From NCBI GenBank assembly GCA_030425705.1, contig JAUHZU010000009.1, positions 1-64,000 on the forward strand: 64,000 nt of DNA. The letters run 5' to 3'. Position numbers and translations under genes: made by a program. This document shows, one piece after another, positions 39,527 to 48,068 of this stretch. The notes beneath the pieces were generated by a model, which searched no databases, was not told the origin of the DNA, and saw nothing but the letters and a program-made list of their open reading frames with translations. Origin of the DNA: Phycisphaerae bacterium (lineage in GTDB: Bacteria; Planctomycetota; Phycisphaerae; Phycisphaerales; Phycisphaeraceae). Within the stretch, counting starts at the first letter, position 1, and each line of letters opens with the position of its first letter.

Positions 39527-41732
39527 CCTCACCCTCGACCACCCCGCGCACCTTCGGGAACAAGAGCGCCGCCTCCACCAGCATCCACGCCTCCAAGAGC
39601 AGCGTCGCCACCGCGATCGCGATCAGCACCCAGTTCGGCGAATCCGAGAACGCCCACCCCGGGTTCGGCCCGTCCGCGATGAAGATCAGCCACACCATCG
39701 CCCACGCCGGCATCACCAGCATGAACACCAACGGCAGCGCCACGAACCACACCGCCTTCCCCCGCCGCCACAGGTAGAACGTGATCACCATGAACGCCAG
39801 CCCGCCCAGGAGCTGGTTCGTCGCCCCGAACATCGGCCAGAGGATCAGCCCGCCCTTCCCCGCGTTGTCCCAGCCCCACGGGCTCCCGGGGGCCGGCATC
39901 GCCGCGATCAACGCCGCCACCACCACCGCGAACAGCGTCGCCCCGTGCTTGTTCGCCAACCACGTCAGCGGGTTCAGGTTTAGCGGGTGACGCGCAGCGT
40001 CCCGCGGTGTCGCCGATCGGGTCTCAGTCGCGGGACGCTGCGCGTCACCCGCTAAACGTGATGCGTTGTCCCCCACCCCCGCCCCACACTCCGGGCACGC
40101 CCCGGTCGTGTTCCCGCGCAGGTCGTACCCGCACGCATGACACCCCGGAAGCCCACGCTCCCCGAGCGTGGGCCCCAAGAAACACCGCGCCAGCTCCTGC
40201 ACCACGTACCGCTGCAGCCGGCAGGCCGTGTCCAGCGTCGTCCCCGCGAACGAGGCGACCAGCACCCCCATGAGCGCGATCGCCACTCCTGCCTGGATGC
40301 CCATCGCTTTGAGAAAGTTCGCCGAGCCGTCGACAAAGGCGCCGACCTTGGCACCTAAACCATTTGCGGAGGTCCAAGAATTGTATTGAACATCCCAAGC
40401 AAGATCACCGGATAAGACGTACCAGTCATCGCCTTGCTTCCCCGCCAGCAGGTTCTCTCGTGTGTCCGTTTCGTGTAGCGACTCATTCGGAAAACTACTC
40501 ACTGGCAACTCAACAAGGTCATCCCAGTTAGTATTGAGCCGTGATCCAATGTGATAATGCGATTTATCAGGAACTAGTTTCTCCTGCGAGTCATAAACGG
40601 CAGTAATGGACATGTTGCGTCCAATACCTGTCCCCAACCCCAACCCCGCGCAGCACGCCAGGATGACCAGTGTTGCCAAAAACCCCTCGGTCAGCATCGA
40701 GCCGAAGCCCACGAACTGCGCATCGGTCTCGGTCTTGAGTTGTTTGCTGGAGGTGCCCGAGCTGACCAGGCAGTGGAAGCCCGAGATTGCGCCGCACGCG
40801 ATCGTGATGAACAGGAACGGGAAGATCAGCGGCGCATCCGCCGGGTCCCACCGCACCGCCGGCGCGACCAGCTCCAACGGCTGACGGTCCGCCCCCTCCA
40901 CCGGCGGGGCCCCGCCCGCGAACGCCGCGACGCCCAGCCCCACCACGATCAGCCCGAGCGCCGAGATCAACTGCAGCGAGTTGATAAAGTCGCGCGGCTG
41001 CAGCAGCGTCCACACCGGCAGCACGCTCGCCATGTACGAGTACACCAGCAGGAAGATCACCCACTCCATCGTCGCCCGGCCCGCCGCCCAGTCGTTGAAC
41101 GCGCCGATCGGCCCGGCATCGCCGTAGATCACCGACAGGTACATCAGCGCCAGCGCGATCAGCGACGGCAGCAGCAGGTGCACGCCCTTGCGGTGCAGCC
41201 AAACGCCGATCCCCACCGCCAGCGGGATCTGCACCAGGCACGGGAAGATCGCGGCCGGGTACTGCTTGAACACCGCCGCGATGACCAGCCCGAAGATCGC
41301 CAGCACGATCGTCAGCGCCAGGAACAGCACGACCAGGAACAGCACGCGCACCCGCCGGTTGACCACCCGCCCGGCGATCTCGCCGACGGTCTGTCCCTTG
41401 TTGCGCAGCGAGACGACCAGCGACCCGAAGTCGTGCACCGCGCCGATGAAGATCGAGCCGAACACTACCCACAACAGCGCCGGCAGCCAGCCCCACATCA
41501 CCGCGATGGCCGGGCCCACGATCGGCCCGGTCCCCGCGATCGACGTGAAGTGGTGCCCGAACACCACCGACCTGGCCGTCGGCACGTAGTCCTGCCCGTC
41601 CTCCTGCGCGACCGAGGGGCACACGGCCGAGGCCGACAGCCGGAACACTTTCTTCCCCAGCCAACGCCCGTAGGTGTGGTACGCCACGACAAACGCGACA
41701 CCCGCAGCCAGAGCGATCAGCAGCACCTGCAT
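39522..41732 (-). CDS. cstA: carbon starvation protein CstA with inserted zinc ribbon
   Basis: 736 aa. Multi-pass transporter (about 15-18 helices) of the CstA family of peptide/pyruvate carriers. N-terminus VAYHTYGRWLGKKVFRL, SVVFGHHFTSIAGTGPIVGP and LWVVFGSIFIGAVHDFGSLV are family hallmarks; CGAISGFHCLVSSGTSSKQL follows. After GTTLDTACRLQRYVVQELAR comes a segment of about 75 residues holding GCHACGYDLRGN and ACPECGAG. This zinc ribbon is absent from typical CstA. The family sequence resumes at NPLTWLANKHGATLFAVVVA. Confidence 0.88.
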   Translation of the reverse strand: MQVLLIALAAGVAFVVAYHTYGRWLGKKVFRLSASAVCPSVAQEDGQDYVPTARSVVFGHHFTSIAGTGPIVGPAIAVMWGWLPALLWVVFGSIFIGAVHDFGSLVVSLRNKGQTVGEIAGRVVNRRVRVLFLVVLFLALTIVLAIFGLVIAAVFKQYPAAIFPCLVQIPLAVGIGVWLHRKGVHLLLPSLIALALMYLSVIYGDAGPIGAFNDWAAGRATMEWVIFLLVYSYMASVLPVWTLLQPRDFINSLQLISALGLIVVGLGVAAFAGGAPPVEGADRQPLELVAPAVRWDPADAPLIFPFLFITIACGAISGFHCLVSSGTSSKQLKTETDAQFVGFGSMLTEGFLATLVILACCAGLGLGTGIGRNMSITAVYDSQEKLVPDKSHYHIGSRLNTNWDDLVELPVSSFPNESLHETDTRENLLAGKQGDDWYVLSGDLAWDVQYNSWTSANGLGAKVGAFVDGSANFLKAMGIQAGVAIALMGVLVASFAGTTLDTACRLQRYVVQELARCFLGPTLGERGLPGCHACGYDLRGNTTGACPECGAGVGDNASRLAGDAQRPATETRSATPRDAARHPLNLNPLTWLANKHGATLFAVVVAALIAAMPAPGSPWGWDNAGKGGLILWPMFGATNQLLGGLAFMVITFYLWRRGKAVWFVALPLVFMLVMPAWAMVWLIFIADGPNPGWAFSDSPNWVLIAIAVATLLLEAWMLVEAALLFPKVRGVVEGEG
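39978..40057. repeat. perfect 29-bp inverted repeat inside cstA
   Basis: Arms 39978-40006 and 40029-40057 are exact reverse complements over 29 bp with a 22-nt loop. Each arm reads GTTTAGCGGGTGACGCGC onward. The element is in frame within the CstA insertion and contributes residues of the NASRLAGDAQR..DAARHPLNLN stretch. A structurally similar palindrome with TTAGxCGCCGCGTCACACGC arms is at 58218-58290. Confidence 0.9.
40151..40173. repeat. short palindromic repeat inside cstA
   Basis: GCCCACGCTC, loop CCC, GAGCGTGGGC. The same 10-bp arms with loop GGC occur at 61744-61766 between nuo genes. Here the element codes for the GPTLGERGLP residues just before the zinc ribbon of CstA. Confidence 0.8.
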
Positions 41733-41818
41733 GCAGGTAGTCTACGACAAAGACGGGAAAGTGAAACCGCCGATGGATGCCCGTCCGTCACGCGATGAAC
41801 ACGATGTAGAATCCAATC

Positions 41819-42196
41819 ATGGCTAAACCCCGCCCCACCACCATCCCCGACTACATCGACGCCACCCCGGCCGCGGGCCAGCCGCACCTGCGCAAGCTCT
41901 ACGCGATCCTCCGCAAGGCCGCCCCACAGGCCGAGGAGACGATCAAGTGGAACACCCCCTTCTTCGTCGAGCCGCGTTTCGTCTACGCCTTCTCGGCGCA
42001 CAAGCAGCACCTGGGCTTCACCACCACCCCCGATACCCTCGCCCCCTTCCGGGATGAGCTGGCCGACTACGAGGTCACGAAGATGGGCATCCTGAAGGTC
42101 CGCTACGACCAGCCGCTGCCCGAAGCATTGATCCGCCGGATCGCCAAGGCCCGCGTCAAGGCCGTCGCCGAGCGCGACGACGACAGCTTCTGGTAG
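41819..42196 (+). CDS. DUF1801-family protein
   Basis: 125 aa. TIPDYIDATPAAGQPHLRKL and ETIKWNTPFFVE are typical of the DUF1801 (YdhG-like) family, related to small iron-chaperone-like folds. Then FAFSAHKQHLGFTTTP-like and KMGILKVRYDQPLP. Function unproven. Stands alone, divergent from cstA. Confidence 0.8.
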   Translation: MAKPRPTTIPDYIDATPAAGQPHLRKLYAILRKAAPQAEETIKWNTPFFVEPRFVYAFSAHKQHLGFTTTPDTLAPFRDELADYEVTKMGILKVRYDQPLPEALIRRIAKARVKAVAERDDDSFW

Positions 42197-42242
42197 GTAA
42201 GCCCACCGAAGCTCGACCGGCGTAGATCGCCGCGCCACTTGG

Positions 42243-42923
42243 TTAGTGCTTCTGCATCCGCTCCGCCAACTCAACACGCAGCCCCTCTACCGTGACGCGC
42301 AGGTGTTCGAGGGCGTCTTTGGGCTTCATCGCGAGCAGGTCTTCGGCGGGGATAGGCGGGCCGTACTGGCAGGCGATCCGGCCGAAGGGCCGGGGGTGTT
42401 TCTTGGTCCGGGGCCAGGCGTCATAAGCGCCCTCGAGGGCGACGGGGATGATGGTGGGCTTGGCGCGTTTGATGATGAGCATCGTGCCGGGCTCGAAGGG
42501 CTCGGTCTGGCCGGAGAGCGTGCGTGCGCCCTCGGGGAAGATGAGCAGCGCGTGGTTGTCCTTGAGGACCTCGATGCAGCGTTTCATGGTGGAGGCGTCG
42601 GGCTTGTCCTGGTCGACGGGGATCGCGTTGAGCGAGTCCATCAGGAGGCCTAAGAGCCGGTTGTTCCAGAGCGTCGCGCGGGCCATGGCGTAGAACTGCC
42701 GGTGGCTGGAGCCGATGCCGGCGATGATGGGGTCGAGCATGGACTGGTGGTTGGCGAGGAAGAGGACGGGCCCGGAGCGCGGGATGTGGTGCTGGCCGAA
42801 GAACCGGAAGCGGTAACACACGGCGAACCAGACAACGCACAGCGCGTGGCAGCAGTGCCACCAGACGATGCGCGTCAGCGGGTGGCCGGGCTGGCGTTGT
42901 TGGAGGTGTTTGAGGAGGGGCAT
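42243..42923 (-). CDS. plsC: 1-acyl-sn-glycerol-3-phosphate acyltransferase
   Basis: 226 aa from the ATG at 42923. HX4D motif NHQSMLD at about 56-62, with FPEGARTLSG as the second acyltransferase block and IIPVALEG as the last. One N-terminal hydrophobic segment anchors it. It transfers the second acyl chain in phospholipid synthesis. Cmk lies about 0.6 kb upstream on the same strand, an association common in bacteria. Confidence 0.88.
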   Translation of the reverse strand: MPLLKHLQQRQPGHPLTRIVWWHCCHALCVVWFAVCYRFRFFGQHHIPRSGPVLFLANHQSMLDPIIAGIGSSHRQFYAMARATLWNNRLLGLLMDSLNAIPVDQDKPDASTMKRCIEVLKDNHALLIFPEGARTLSGQTEPFEPGTMLIIKRAKPTIIPVALEGAYDAWPRTKKHPRPFGRIACQYGPPIPAEDLLAMKPKDALEHLRVTVEGLRVELAERMQKH

Positions 42924-42968
42924 AGGTGGTTGGAGAATGCACAAATGTCGAATGCGCGAATGTCGAAC

Positions 42969-43001
42969 GAATGTCCAATGACCAAGTCTAAATGACCAAT
43001 G
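42969..43001. repeat. 33-bp dispersed intergenic repeat, copy 1
   Basis: Contains GAATGTCCAATGACCAAG and AAATGACCAATG. It matches 44227-44259 with a single mismatch. It is preceded by related ATGTCGAA units (42940-42970). Confidence 0.8.
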
Positions 43002-43051
43002 GGGGAGTACCTGCCGCTTCGCGGTCTCAGCGTCGGCGGGGATCATATACA

Positions 43052-43462
43052 CTATTTTTCGGGCGAACTCACGTCTTGCTCTTCATCCCAAACTGGGTAG
43101 ATCGTCACGACCAGCGCGGCGTTAAGTTTAGCGATACGGGCAACGGTGTCGGGATGGATAATCGAACGGAAGTTTCTTGGTAAATCGCCACTGCCATAGC
43201 CCAGATCAAAGGTGCGCGAGATGCATCCGTCCCATACCGCCTTCGCTTCGGGTGACAGCCCTTCGACCAAGGCACAGAACAGTTCAAGAATCGATTCGGC
43301 ATCGCCACCGCCATAGGACACCTCGAATGCAGCAGTGTGTAGACCTCGGGCTTCGCTTTGATGAAGGACGATTACATCTTCCCCGAAGTCTTGGATCAAT
43401 ACGCCGAGTGGGCGGGGGGACTCGACATCCAGATCAACATTCCTGAATGTGATGTCGCTCAT
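43052..43462 (-). CDS. hypothetical protein, 136 aa
   Basis: A soluble acidic protein (IQDFGEDVIVLHQSEARGLH, GGGDAESILELFCALVEGLS). No motif recognised. Base composition is lower in GC than flanking genes. It sits between plsC and cmk, flanked on both sides by 33-bp repeat copies, so the pair of repeats brackets the cmk-hypothetical segment. Confidence 0.5.
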   Translation of the reverse strand: MSDITFRNVDLDVESPRPLGVLIQDFGEDVIVLHQSEARGLHTAAFEVSYGGGDAESILELFCALVEGLSPEAKAVWDGCISRTFDLGYGSGDLPRNFRSIIHPDTVARIAKLNAALVVTIYPVWDEEQDVSSPEK

Positions 43463-43495
43463 CCTGTCGCAACTCCCGATTCATGTAAAGCTTTC

Positions 43496-44197
43496 TCACA
43501 CCCCAACCTTCGCCTTCTCCTTCACATGCCGGTGCAGTTCATCCAGCACCTCGTCCAGCGTCATCGCGCTGGTGTCGATCCGGGTGGCGTCGTCGGGGCA
43601 GATGAGGGGGCCGTCGGCCCGGGCGGCGTCTTTGTGGTCGCGTTCGAGGATGTTGCGGCGGATGGCTTCGACGTTGGCGGGCTTGCCCATCTGCTTGAGC
43701 TGGTCGGCGCGGCGCTGGGCGCGGACGGCGGGGTTGGCGTCGAGGTAGAACTTGACCTGCGCGGCCGGGAAGACGACCGACCCCTGGTCCCGGCCCTCGG
43801 TGACCAGGCGGGGGTGTTCCCGGCCGATACGGCGCTGGTTCTCCACGAGCACCTGCCGGACCCCGCCGAGTTTCGCGACGTCGGAGACGGCATTGGAGAC
43901 GTCCATGTCGCGGAGCCGGTCGGTCATGTCGGTATCGCGGACATACAGCCGGGGCGGGTCGTTGGCCCAGTCAAAATGCAGCGGGCAGTTGCGGGCGAGC
44001 TCGACGACGTAGTAGGGCTCCTCGACGATGTCGATACCGCGTTCGATGGCCTTGGCGGCGAGGCCGCGGTACATCGCCCCGGTGTCGAGGAAATCGACGC
44101 CCAGGAGCTTGGCGAGCTGGCGGGCGAGGGTGGACTTGCCCGAGCCGGCGGGGCCGTCGATGGTGACGATGAGCTGGTCGGTCGGTGCGTCAGTCAC
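43496..44197 (-). CDS. cmk: cytidylate kinase
   Basis: 233 aa from the GTG at 44197. P-loop DGPAGSGKST, DTGAMYRGLA, the CMP-binding VTEGRDQGSVVFP (family usually GRDIG), and the lid RRADQLKQMGK. Phosphorylates CMP/dCMP. No good ribosome-binding sequence was found before the GTG. Confidence 0.9.
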   Translation of the reverse strand: MTDAPTDQLIVTIDGPAGSGKSTLARQLAKLLGVDFLDTGAMYRGLAAKAIERGIDIVEEPYYVVELARNCPLHFDWANDPPRLYVRDTDMTDRLRDMDVSNAVSDVAKLGGVRQVLVENQRRIGREHPRLVTEGRDQGSVVFPAAQVKFYLDANPAVRAQRRADQLKQMGKPANVEAIRRNILERDHKDAARADGPLICPDDATRIDTSAMTLDEVLDELHRHVKEKAKVGV

Positions 44198-44226
44198 GAG
44201 GGAAGGATAGCGGATTCTGAGGGGAA

Positions 44227-44259
44227 GAATGTCCAATGACCAAGCCTAAATGACCAATG
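44227..44259. repeat. 33-bp dispersed intergenic repeat, copy 2
   Basis: One mismatch to 42969-43001. At 44283-44300 there is an inverted partial copy (complement of GAATGTCCAATGCCCAAT), which overlaps the end of mltA, so the two can pair as a hairpin. Confidence 0.8.
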
Positions 44260-44298
44260 TAAGACACTGCCGCACTGCCTTCATTGGGCATTGGACAT

Positions 44299-45543
44299 TC
44301 ACCGCAACCGGTTGTACCAGCCCTGAACGAGTTCGCGTTTGAGGTAGAGGTAGTAGAGGGTGCCTTCCACGGCGAGGACGCCGGCGCGTTCCTCGGCGAC
44401 GGGGCCGATGCCGAAGTAGAGATCGGCCCGACCGGGCGCGCGGATCGCGCCGCCGGTGTCCTGGTCGAGGGCAAGCTGGTCGATCGGGCCGCCCCGGCCG
44501 GCCTGCGTGGAGCGGACGAGGACAACCGAGCCGGGCGGGTAGACCTCTTTGTCGGTCGCGAGGGACCGGCCGCCCTCGACGCGGAAGCCCAGCGACCCGG
44601 CGGGCCAGTCGGTCGAGTCGTAGTCGCGGAAGAAGATGAACCGGTCGTTGCGTTGGAGGTAGCGTTCCAGCTCGTCGGGGTGGTCCTGGAAGAACCGCCG
44701 GATGGTGGGCATGCTGACAGTGTTGGGGTCGAGCCGGCCGTCGCGGACGAGTTGTCGGCCGATCGAGGTGTACTCGTAGCCGTTGTTGCCGTCGTAGCCG
44801 ACGTAGCGGACCGACCCGTCGGTCATGTTGAGCTTGGCGCTGCCGTTGACCTCGATGGTGTAGGCGTCGAGACGCGAGGGGAGGTAGACAAGTTCGCCGC
44901 CGGCGAGGAGGTTCTGCTGCTCGATCTCGGCGCGCGTGGGGTACGGGGCGACGCGGCCGTCGGCGGACCGTCGGCCGAGGATGATGCCGGTGCGGGGGTC
45001 GGCGGCCAGGTCGTCGGGCCGGGTGTAGAGGGGGAACTGGTACCGGCCGGTGCGTTCGGCAGAGGCGGAGAAGACCGGCGAGTAGTAGCCGGTGAGCAGG
45101 ACGTCGCCGCGTCCGTTCCACCCGACGGTCTGGTAGACATCGAACTCGCGGTTGATCTGCTCGGCGGCGGCACGCGGGTCGTCGGTGTGGGTGAGGACCC
45201 AGTAGAGGGCGCGGGCGCTGGTGGCGGCGTGGACGTGGCTGATGCCGCTGATCGGGAAGGTGCGCTGGCTGGAGGGGAGGGCGTACCAGGCGATGCTGCG
45301 CTGCAGGGACTCGAGGAAGCCGGGGTCGGCGAACTGCACGGCGAGCGCGTTGAGGTTTGGCCGCTGCTGCGGGTCGCTGACCAGACGCAGGGCGGACTGC
45401 CCGGGCGGGAGCGGGCGGGAGTAGTCCGGCGGCGGCGGCGGCGGGCCGACGGGCGCGGGCTTCTGGCACGCGGCGAGGGCGAGCGTCGCGGCGAGCATGG
45501 CCGTGCGGGCGAGCAGGCGGGGCATCCGTGCGGGGCGGGGCAT
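44299..45543 (-). CDS. mltA: membrane-bound lytic transglycosylase A-like lipoprotein
   Basis: 414 aa from the ATG at 45543. Lipobox LALAAC near residue 24. MltA domain: GYYSPVFSASAERTGRYQFP, RTGIILGRR, TRAEIEQQ, then 3D-domain motifs FFRDYDSTDWPAGSLGFRVE, YPPGSVVLVRS, LALDQDTGGAIRAPGRADLY with catalytic Asp in D-Q-D-T-G and DLYFG. Cleaves peptidoglycan to anhydromuropeptides. Confidence 0.88.
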   Translation of the reverse strand: MPRPARMPRLLARTAMLAATLALAACQKPAPVGPPPPPPDYSRPLPPGQSALRLVSDPQQRPNLNALAVQFADPGFLESLQRSIAWYALPSSQRTFPISGISHVHAATSARALYWVLTHTDDPRAAAEQINREFDVYQTVGWNGRGDVLLTGYYSPVFSASAERTGRYQFPLYTRPDDLAADPRTGIILGRRSADGRVAPYPTRAEIEQQNLLAGGELVYLPSRLDAYTIEVNGSAKLNMTDGSVRYVGYDGNNGYEYTSIGRQLVRDGRLDPNTVSMPTIRRFFQDHPDELERYLQRNDRFIFFRDYDSTDWPAGSLGFRVEGGRSLATDKEVYPPGSVVLVRSTQAGRGGPIDQLALDQDTGGAIRAPGRADLYFGIGPVAEERAGVLAVEGTLYYLYLKRELVQGWYNRLR

Positions 45544-45944
45544 GGGATCACTCCATGATCGTGGTTGCCGAACACGGATAGGATACCCGGGGTGTGGCAA
45601 GCGGGGCGTAGCGGGCGGGCAGATGTCACCGAGGTGGGCATCCGTCGCCGTTACAAGCGTGGTTTGCAGCCGTTTCGGGATTGCTCCCGCGACCTGGCCG
45701 ATGAGTGGTACTTTTGTAATTGAGTTCCTGAAACGGAGACGTACCTAGTCGAATCCAGCGAAGCTATCTGAACCGCACAACAAAGTCGCGGTGATCTGCG
45801 AGGCCCTCCGCCATACGCAATGGAACGCGGAGCATGGGCCGCCGCACCTGCGATCGGGGCGGTATCGGTCTCTAGACAAGATGGACTGTCGTCAAAGCAA
45901 TGTGGGTCAGCCAAGTAACGGCCATATGACACAGCCGTAGTGGT
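45544..45944. other. 401-bp gene-free stretch
   Basis: Between mltA and the next gene. Short frames exist on the minus strand but lack coding character and ribosome-binding sites. AT-richer from 45700. No repeat or RNA gene recognised. Confidence 0.5.
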
Positions 45945-46541
45945 CTAACCAAGCGAACGAACTAGCGCGTTGTTCGACAACTTACTCAGCTTACTCGCAG
46001 TGTTTTGATGCAGGTAGAACAAGATGCTCGCTTGACCATTGGCTTTCGCATAGAAATGGCGGCCGCCCTGCTCGATATCGGCCATGACGTATGAAACGGC
46101 CATTGGATCGGCCCAGTCGTGATCGACTTCTACATCCCAGTGTCGTATAACAGATTCTTCACCACGAACGACACGGTACTTGAGCCAAGCCTTGTTGGCC
46201 TCAAAATCGACATCTGATTCGATCTCGGCAACACTCGATCCGGCGTTCGAGATGCGGCACAGGTTCTGGACGATTTCGGTATAGATCGTGGGGTCGGCAA
46301 TACACTCGGCATCAAAGTTCCAGACCTGATTGCTGAAGTAACGGCCCCACGGCTTCCGCTCGACTTCGATTCCTAAAACAAACAAGACAACCTCGAATGG
46401 AGTCCGCTCAAACTCCTCTCGCGGATAGGAATACAGCATGTCATCAATCGTAATGCCGGGATTCAACTGGATACCTAAATCGGCAAGCGCATCGAGTTGA
46501 TCTTCCAGTGCAAGATGTTTTGATTTCTTGAACCAGCCCAT
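45945..46541 (-). CDS. hypothetical protein, 198 aa
   Basis: A soluble acidic protein starting MGWFKKSKHLALEDQLDALA. It contains FERTPFEVVLFVLGIEVERK and VEVDHDWADPMAVSYVMADI, with no recognisable motif. It has the size and style of contact-dependent immunity proteins, but no toxin neighbour is present. GC is lower than flanking genes. 18 bp from the accC stop but in a likely separate role. Confidence 0.55.
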   Translation of the reverse strand: MGWFKKSKHLALEDQLDALADLGIQLNPGITIDDMLYSYPREEFERTPFEVVLFVLGIEVERKPWGRYFSNQVWNFDAECIADPTIYTEIVQNLCRISNAGSSVAEIESDVDFEANKAWLKYRVVRGEESVIRHWDVEVDHDWADPMAVSYVMADIEQGGRHFYAKANGQASILFYLHQNTASKLSKLSNNALVRSLG

Positions 46542-46559
46542 ACAATAGACTCCGGCAGA

Positions 46560-47903
46560 TCAAATCCCCAACAACCGCTCCACGAAGTTGATGTCCGTGT
46601 CGTTGCTCAGGAAGCTGCCGTTCTTGAGCAGGCGTTGATGCAGGGGGATGGTGGTCTTGGTGGGGGCGATCTCGAATTCCGCCAAGGAGCGGAGCATGAT
46701 GCGGATGGCTTCCTCGCGGTCCTTGCCGTGGGTGATGAGCTTGGCGATCATCGAGTCGTAGTTGGGCGGGACGCGGTAGCCGGCGTGGGCGTGGGTGTCG
46801 AGGCGGACGCCCAGCCCGCCGGGCGGGTTGAAGGTCTCGACGAGCCCGGCGCTGGGGGCGAAGTTGCGCTCGGGGTCCTCGGCGTTGATGCGGCACTCCA
46901 TCGCGTGGCCGTTGATCTTCACGTCCTTCTGCTGGAACGACAGCTTCTCGCCGGCGGCGACTCGGATGGTCTCCTTGACGATGTCGATGCCGGTGATCAT
47001 CTCCGTGACCGGGTGCTCGACCTGGACGCGGGTGTTGACCTCCATGAGGTAGAAGGTGTGGCTCGAATCCATGAGGAACTCGACGGTCGCGGCGGTGTGG
47101 TAGCCGGCGGCCTTGCACATCTTCGCGGCGGACTTGCAGAGCTTGGTGCGTTCTTCCTGCGATAGCACAGGGCAGGGTGCTTCTTCGATGAGTTTCTGCT
47201 TGCGGCGCTGCATGGTGCAGTCGCGTTCCCAGAGGTGGCAGACGTTGCCGTGCTTGTCGCCGAGGACCTGGACCTCGACGTGTCGCGCGTTCTCGATGAA
47301 CTTCTCGACGTAGACGGTGCCGTCGCCGAACGCGGCTTTGGCCTCGGAGGAGGCCTGCTTGATGCCGGAGACCAGGGAGTTGTCGTTGTGGGCAACGCGC
47401 ATGCCGCGCCCGCCGCCGCCGGCGGCGGCCTTGATCATGACGGGGTAGCCGATCTGCTTGGCGATCTTGAGCCCGTCTTTTTCGTTGTCGATCGCGCCCT
47501 TGGAGCCGGGCGAGGTCGGGACCTTGTTGGCGACGGCGAGCTGCTTGCACTGGACCTTGTCGCCGAGGGTGTGCATGGCCTCGACGCTGGGGCCGATGAA
47601 CTCGATGTTGCAGGACCGGCAGACCTCGTTGAAGTGGCTGTTCTCCGCGAGGAACCCGTAGCCGGGGTGGATCGCGTCGGCATCGGCGACCTCGGCGGCG
47701 GCGATGAGCCGGGGGATGTTCAGGTACGAGTCCGCCGGTGACGCCCCGCCGATGCAGACGGCGCGGTCGGCCATGCGGACGTGCTTGGCGTCCTTGTCGG
47801 CGGTCGAGTAGACCGCGACCGCCTCGATCCCCAACTCATGGGCGGCGCGGATGATGCGGACGGCGATCTCGCCACGGTTTGCGATCAGGATGCGGTCGAA
47901 CAT
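46560..47903 (-). CDS. accC: biotin carboxylase subunit of acetyl-CoA carboxylase
   Basis: 447 aa. FDRILIANRGEIAVRIIRAA; HPGYGFLAENSHFNEVC; GYPVMIKAAAGGGGRGMRV (ATP grasp); HVEVQVLGDKHGNVCHLWER; FLMDSSHTFYLMEVNTRVQV EHPVTE; CRINAEDPERNFAPSAG. Carboxylates biotin on AccB in fatty-acid synthesis. Lies downstream of accB with a 165-bp gap that holds an inverted repeat. Confidence 0.94.
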   Translation of the reverse strand: MFDRILIANRGEIAVRIIRAAHELGIEAVAVYSTADKDAKHVRMADRAVCIGGASPADSYLNIPRLIAAAEVADADAIHPGYGFLAENSHFNEVCRSCNIEFIGPSVEAMHTLGDKVQCKQLAVANKVPTSPGSKGAIDNEKDGLKIAKQIGYPVMIKAAAGGGGRGMRVAHNDNSLVSGIKQASSEAKAAFGDGTVYVEKFIENARHVEVQVLGDKHGNVCHLWERDCTMQRRKQKLIEEAPCPVLSQEERTKLCKSAAKMCKAAGYHTAATVEFLMDSSHTFYLMEVNTRVQVEHPVTEMITGIDIVKETIRVAAGEKLSFQQKDVKINGHAMECRINAEDPERNFAPSAGLVETFNPPGGLGVRLDTHAHAGYRVPPNYDSMIAKLITHGKDREEAIRIMLRSLAEFEIAPTKTTIPLHQRLLKNGSFLSNDTDINFVERLLGI

Positions 47904-47911
47904 GGAGAGCA

Positions 47912-48057
47912 GGTTTCGGGTCTGGGGTTTCGGGTCTTGGCGGGGCGGCCAAAGGCACCGTTGGCATCAAGAGGCGAAGTCGCGATGGATTCGATCACAA
48001 AGTCAGGGGAGCACCGACGGGCTGGTATCTCGCGGCCGAAACCCGAGACCCCAAACC
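47912..48057. repeat. inverted-repeat element between accB and accC
   Basis: Arms 47912-47933 and 48036-48057 are reverse complements at 20 of 22 positions (left arm GGTTTCGGGTCTGGGG onward). The whole 146-bp element resembles a small mobile or REP-like insertion in an operon that is normally tight. Confidence 0.65.
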
Positions 48058-48068
48058 CGGCACCCGAG

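Noticed and set aside
45651-45932. 93-codon minus-strand frame
   Set aside because: No ribosome-binding site, mixed composition and no motif; treated as noncoding.
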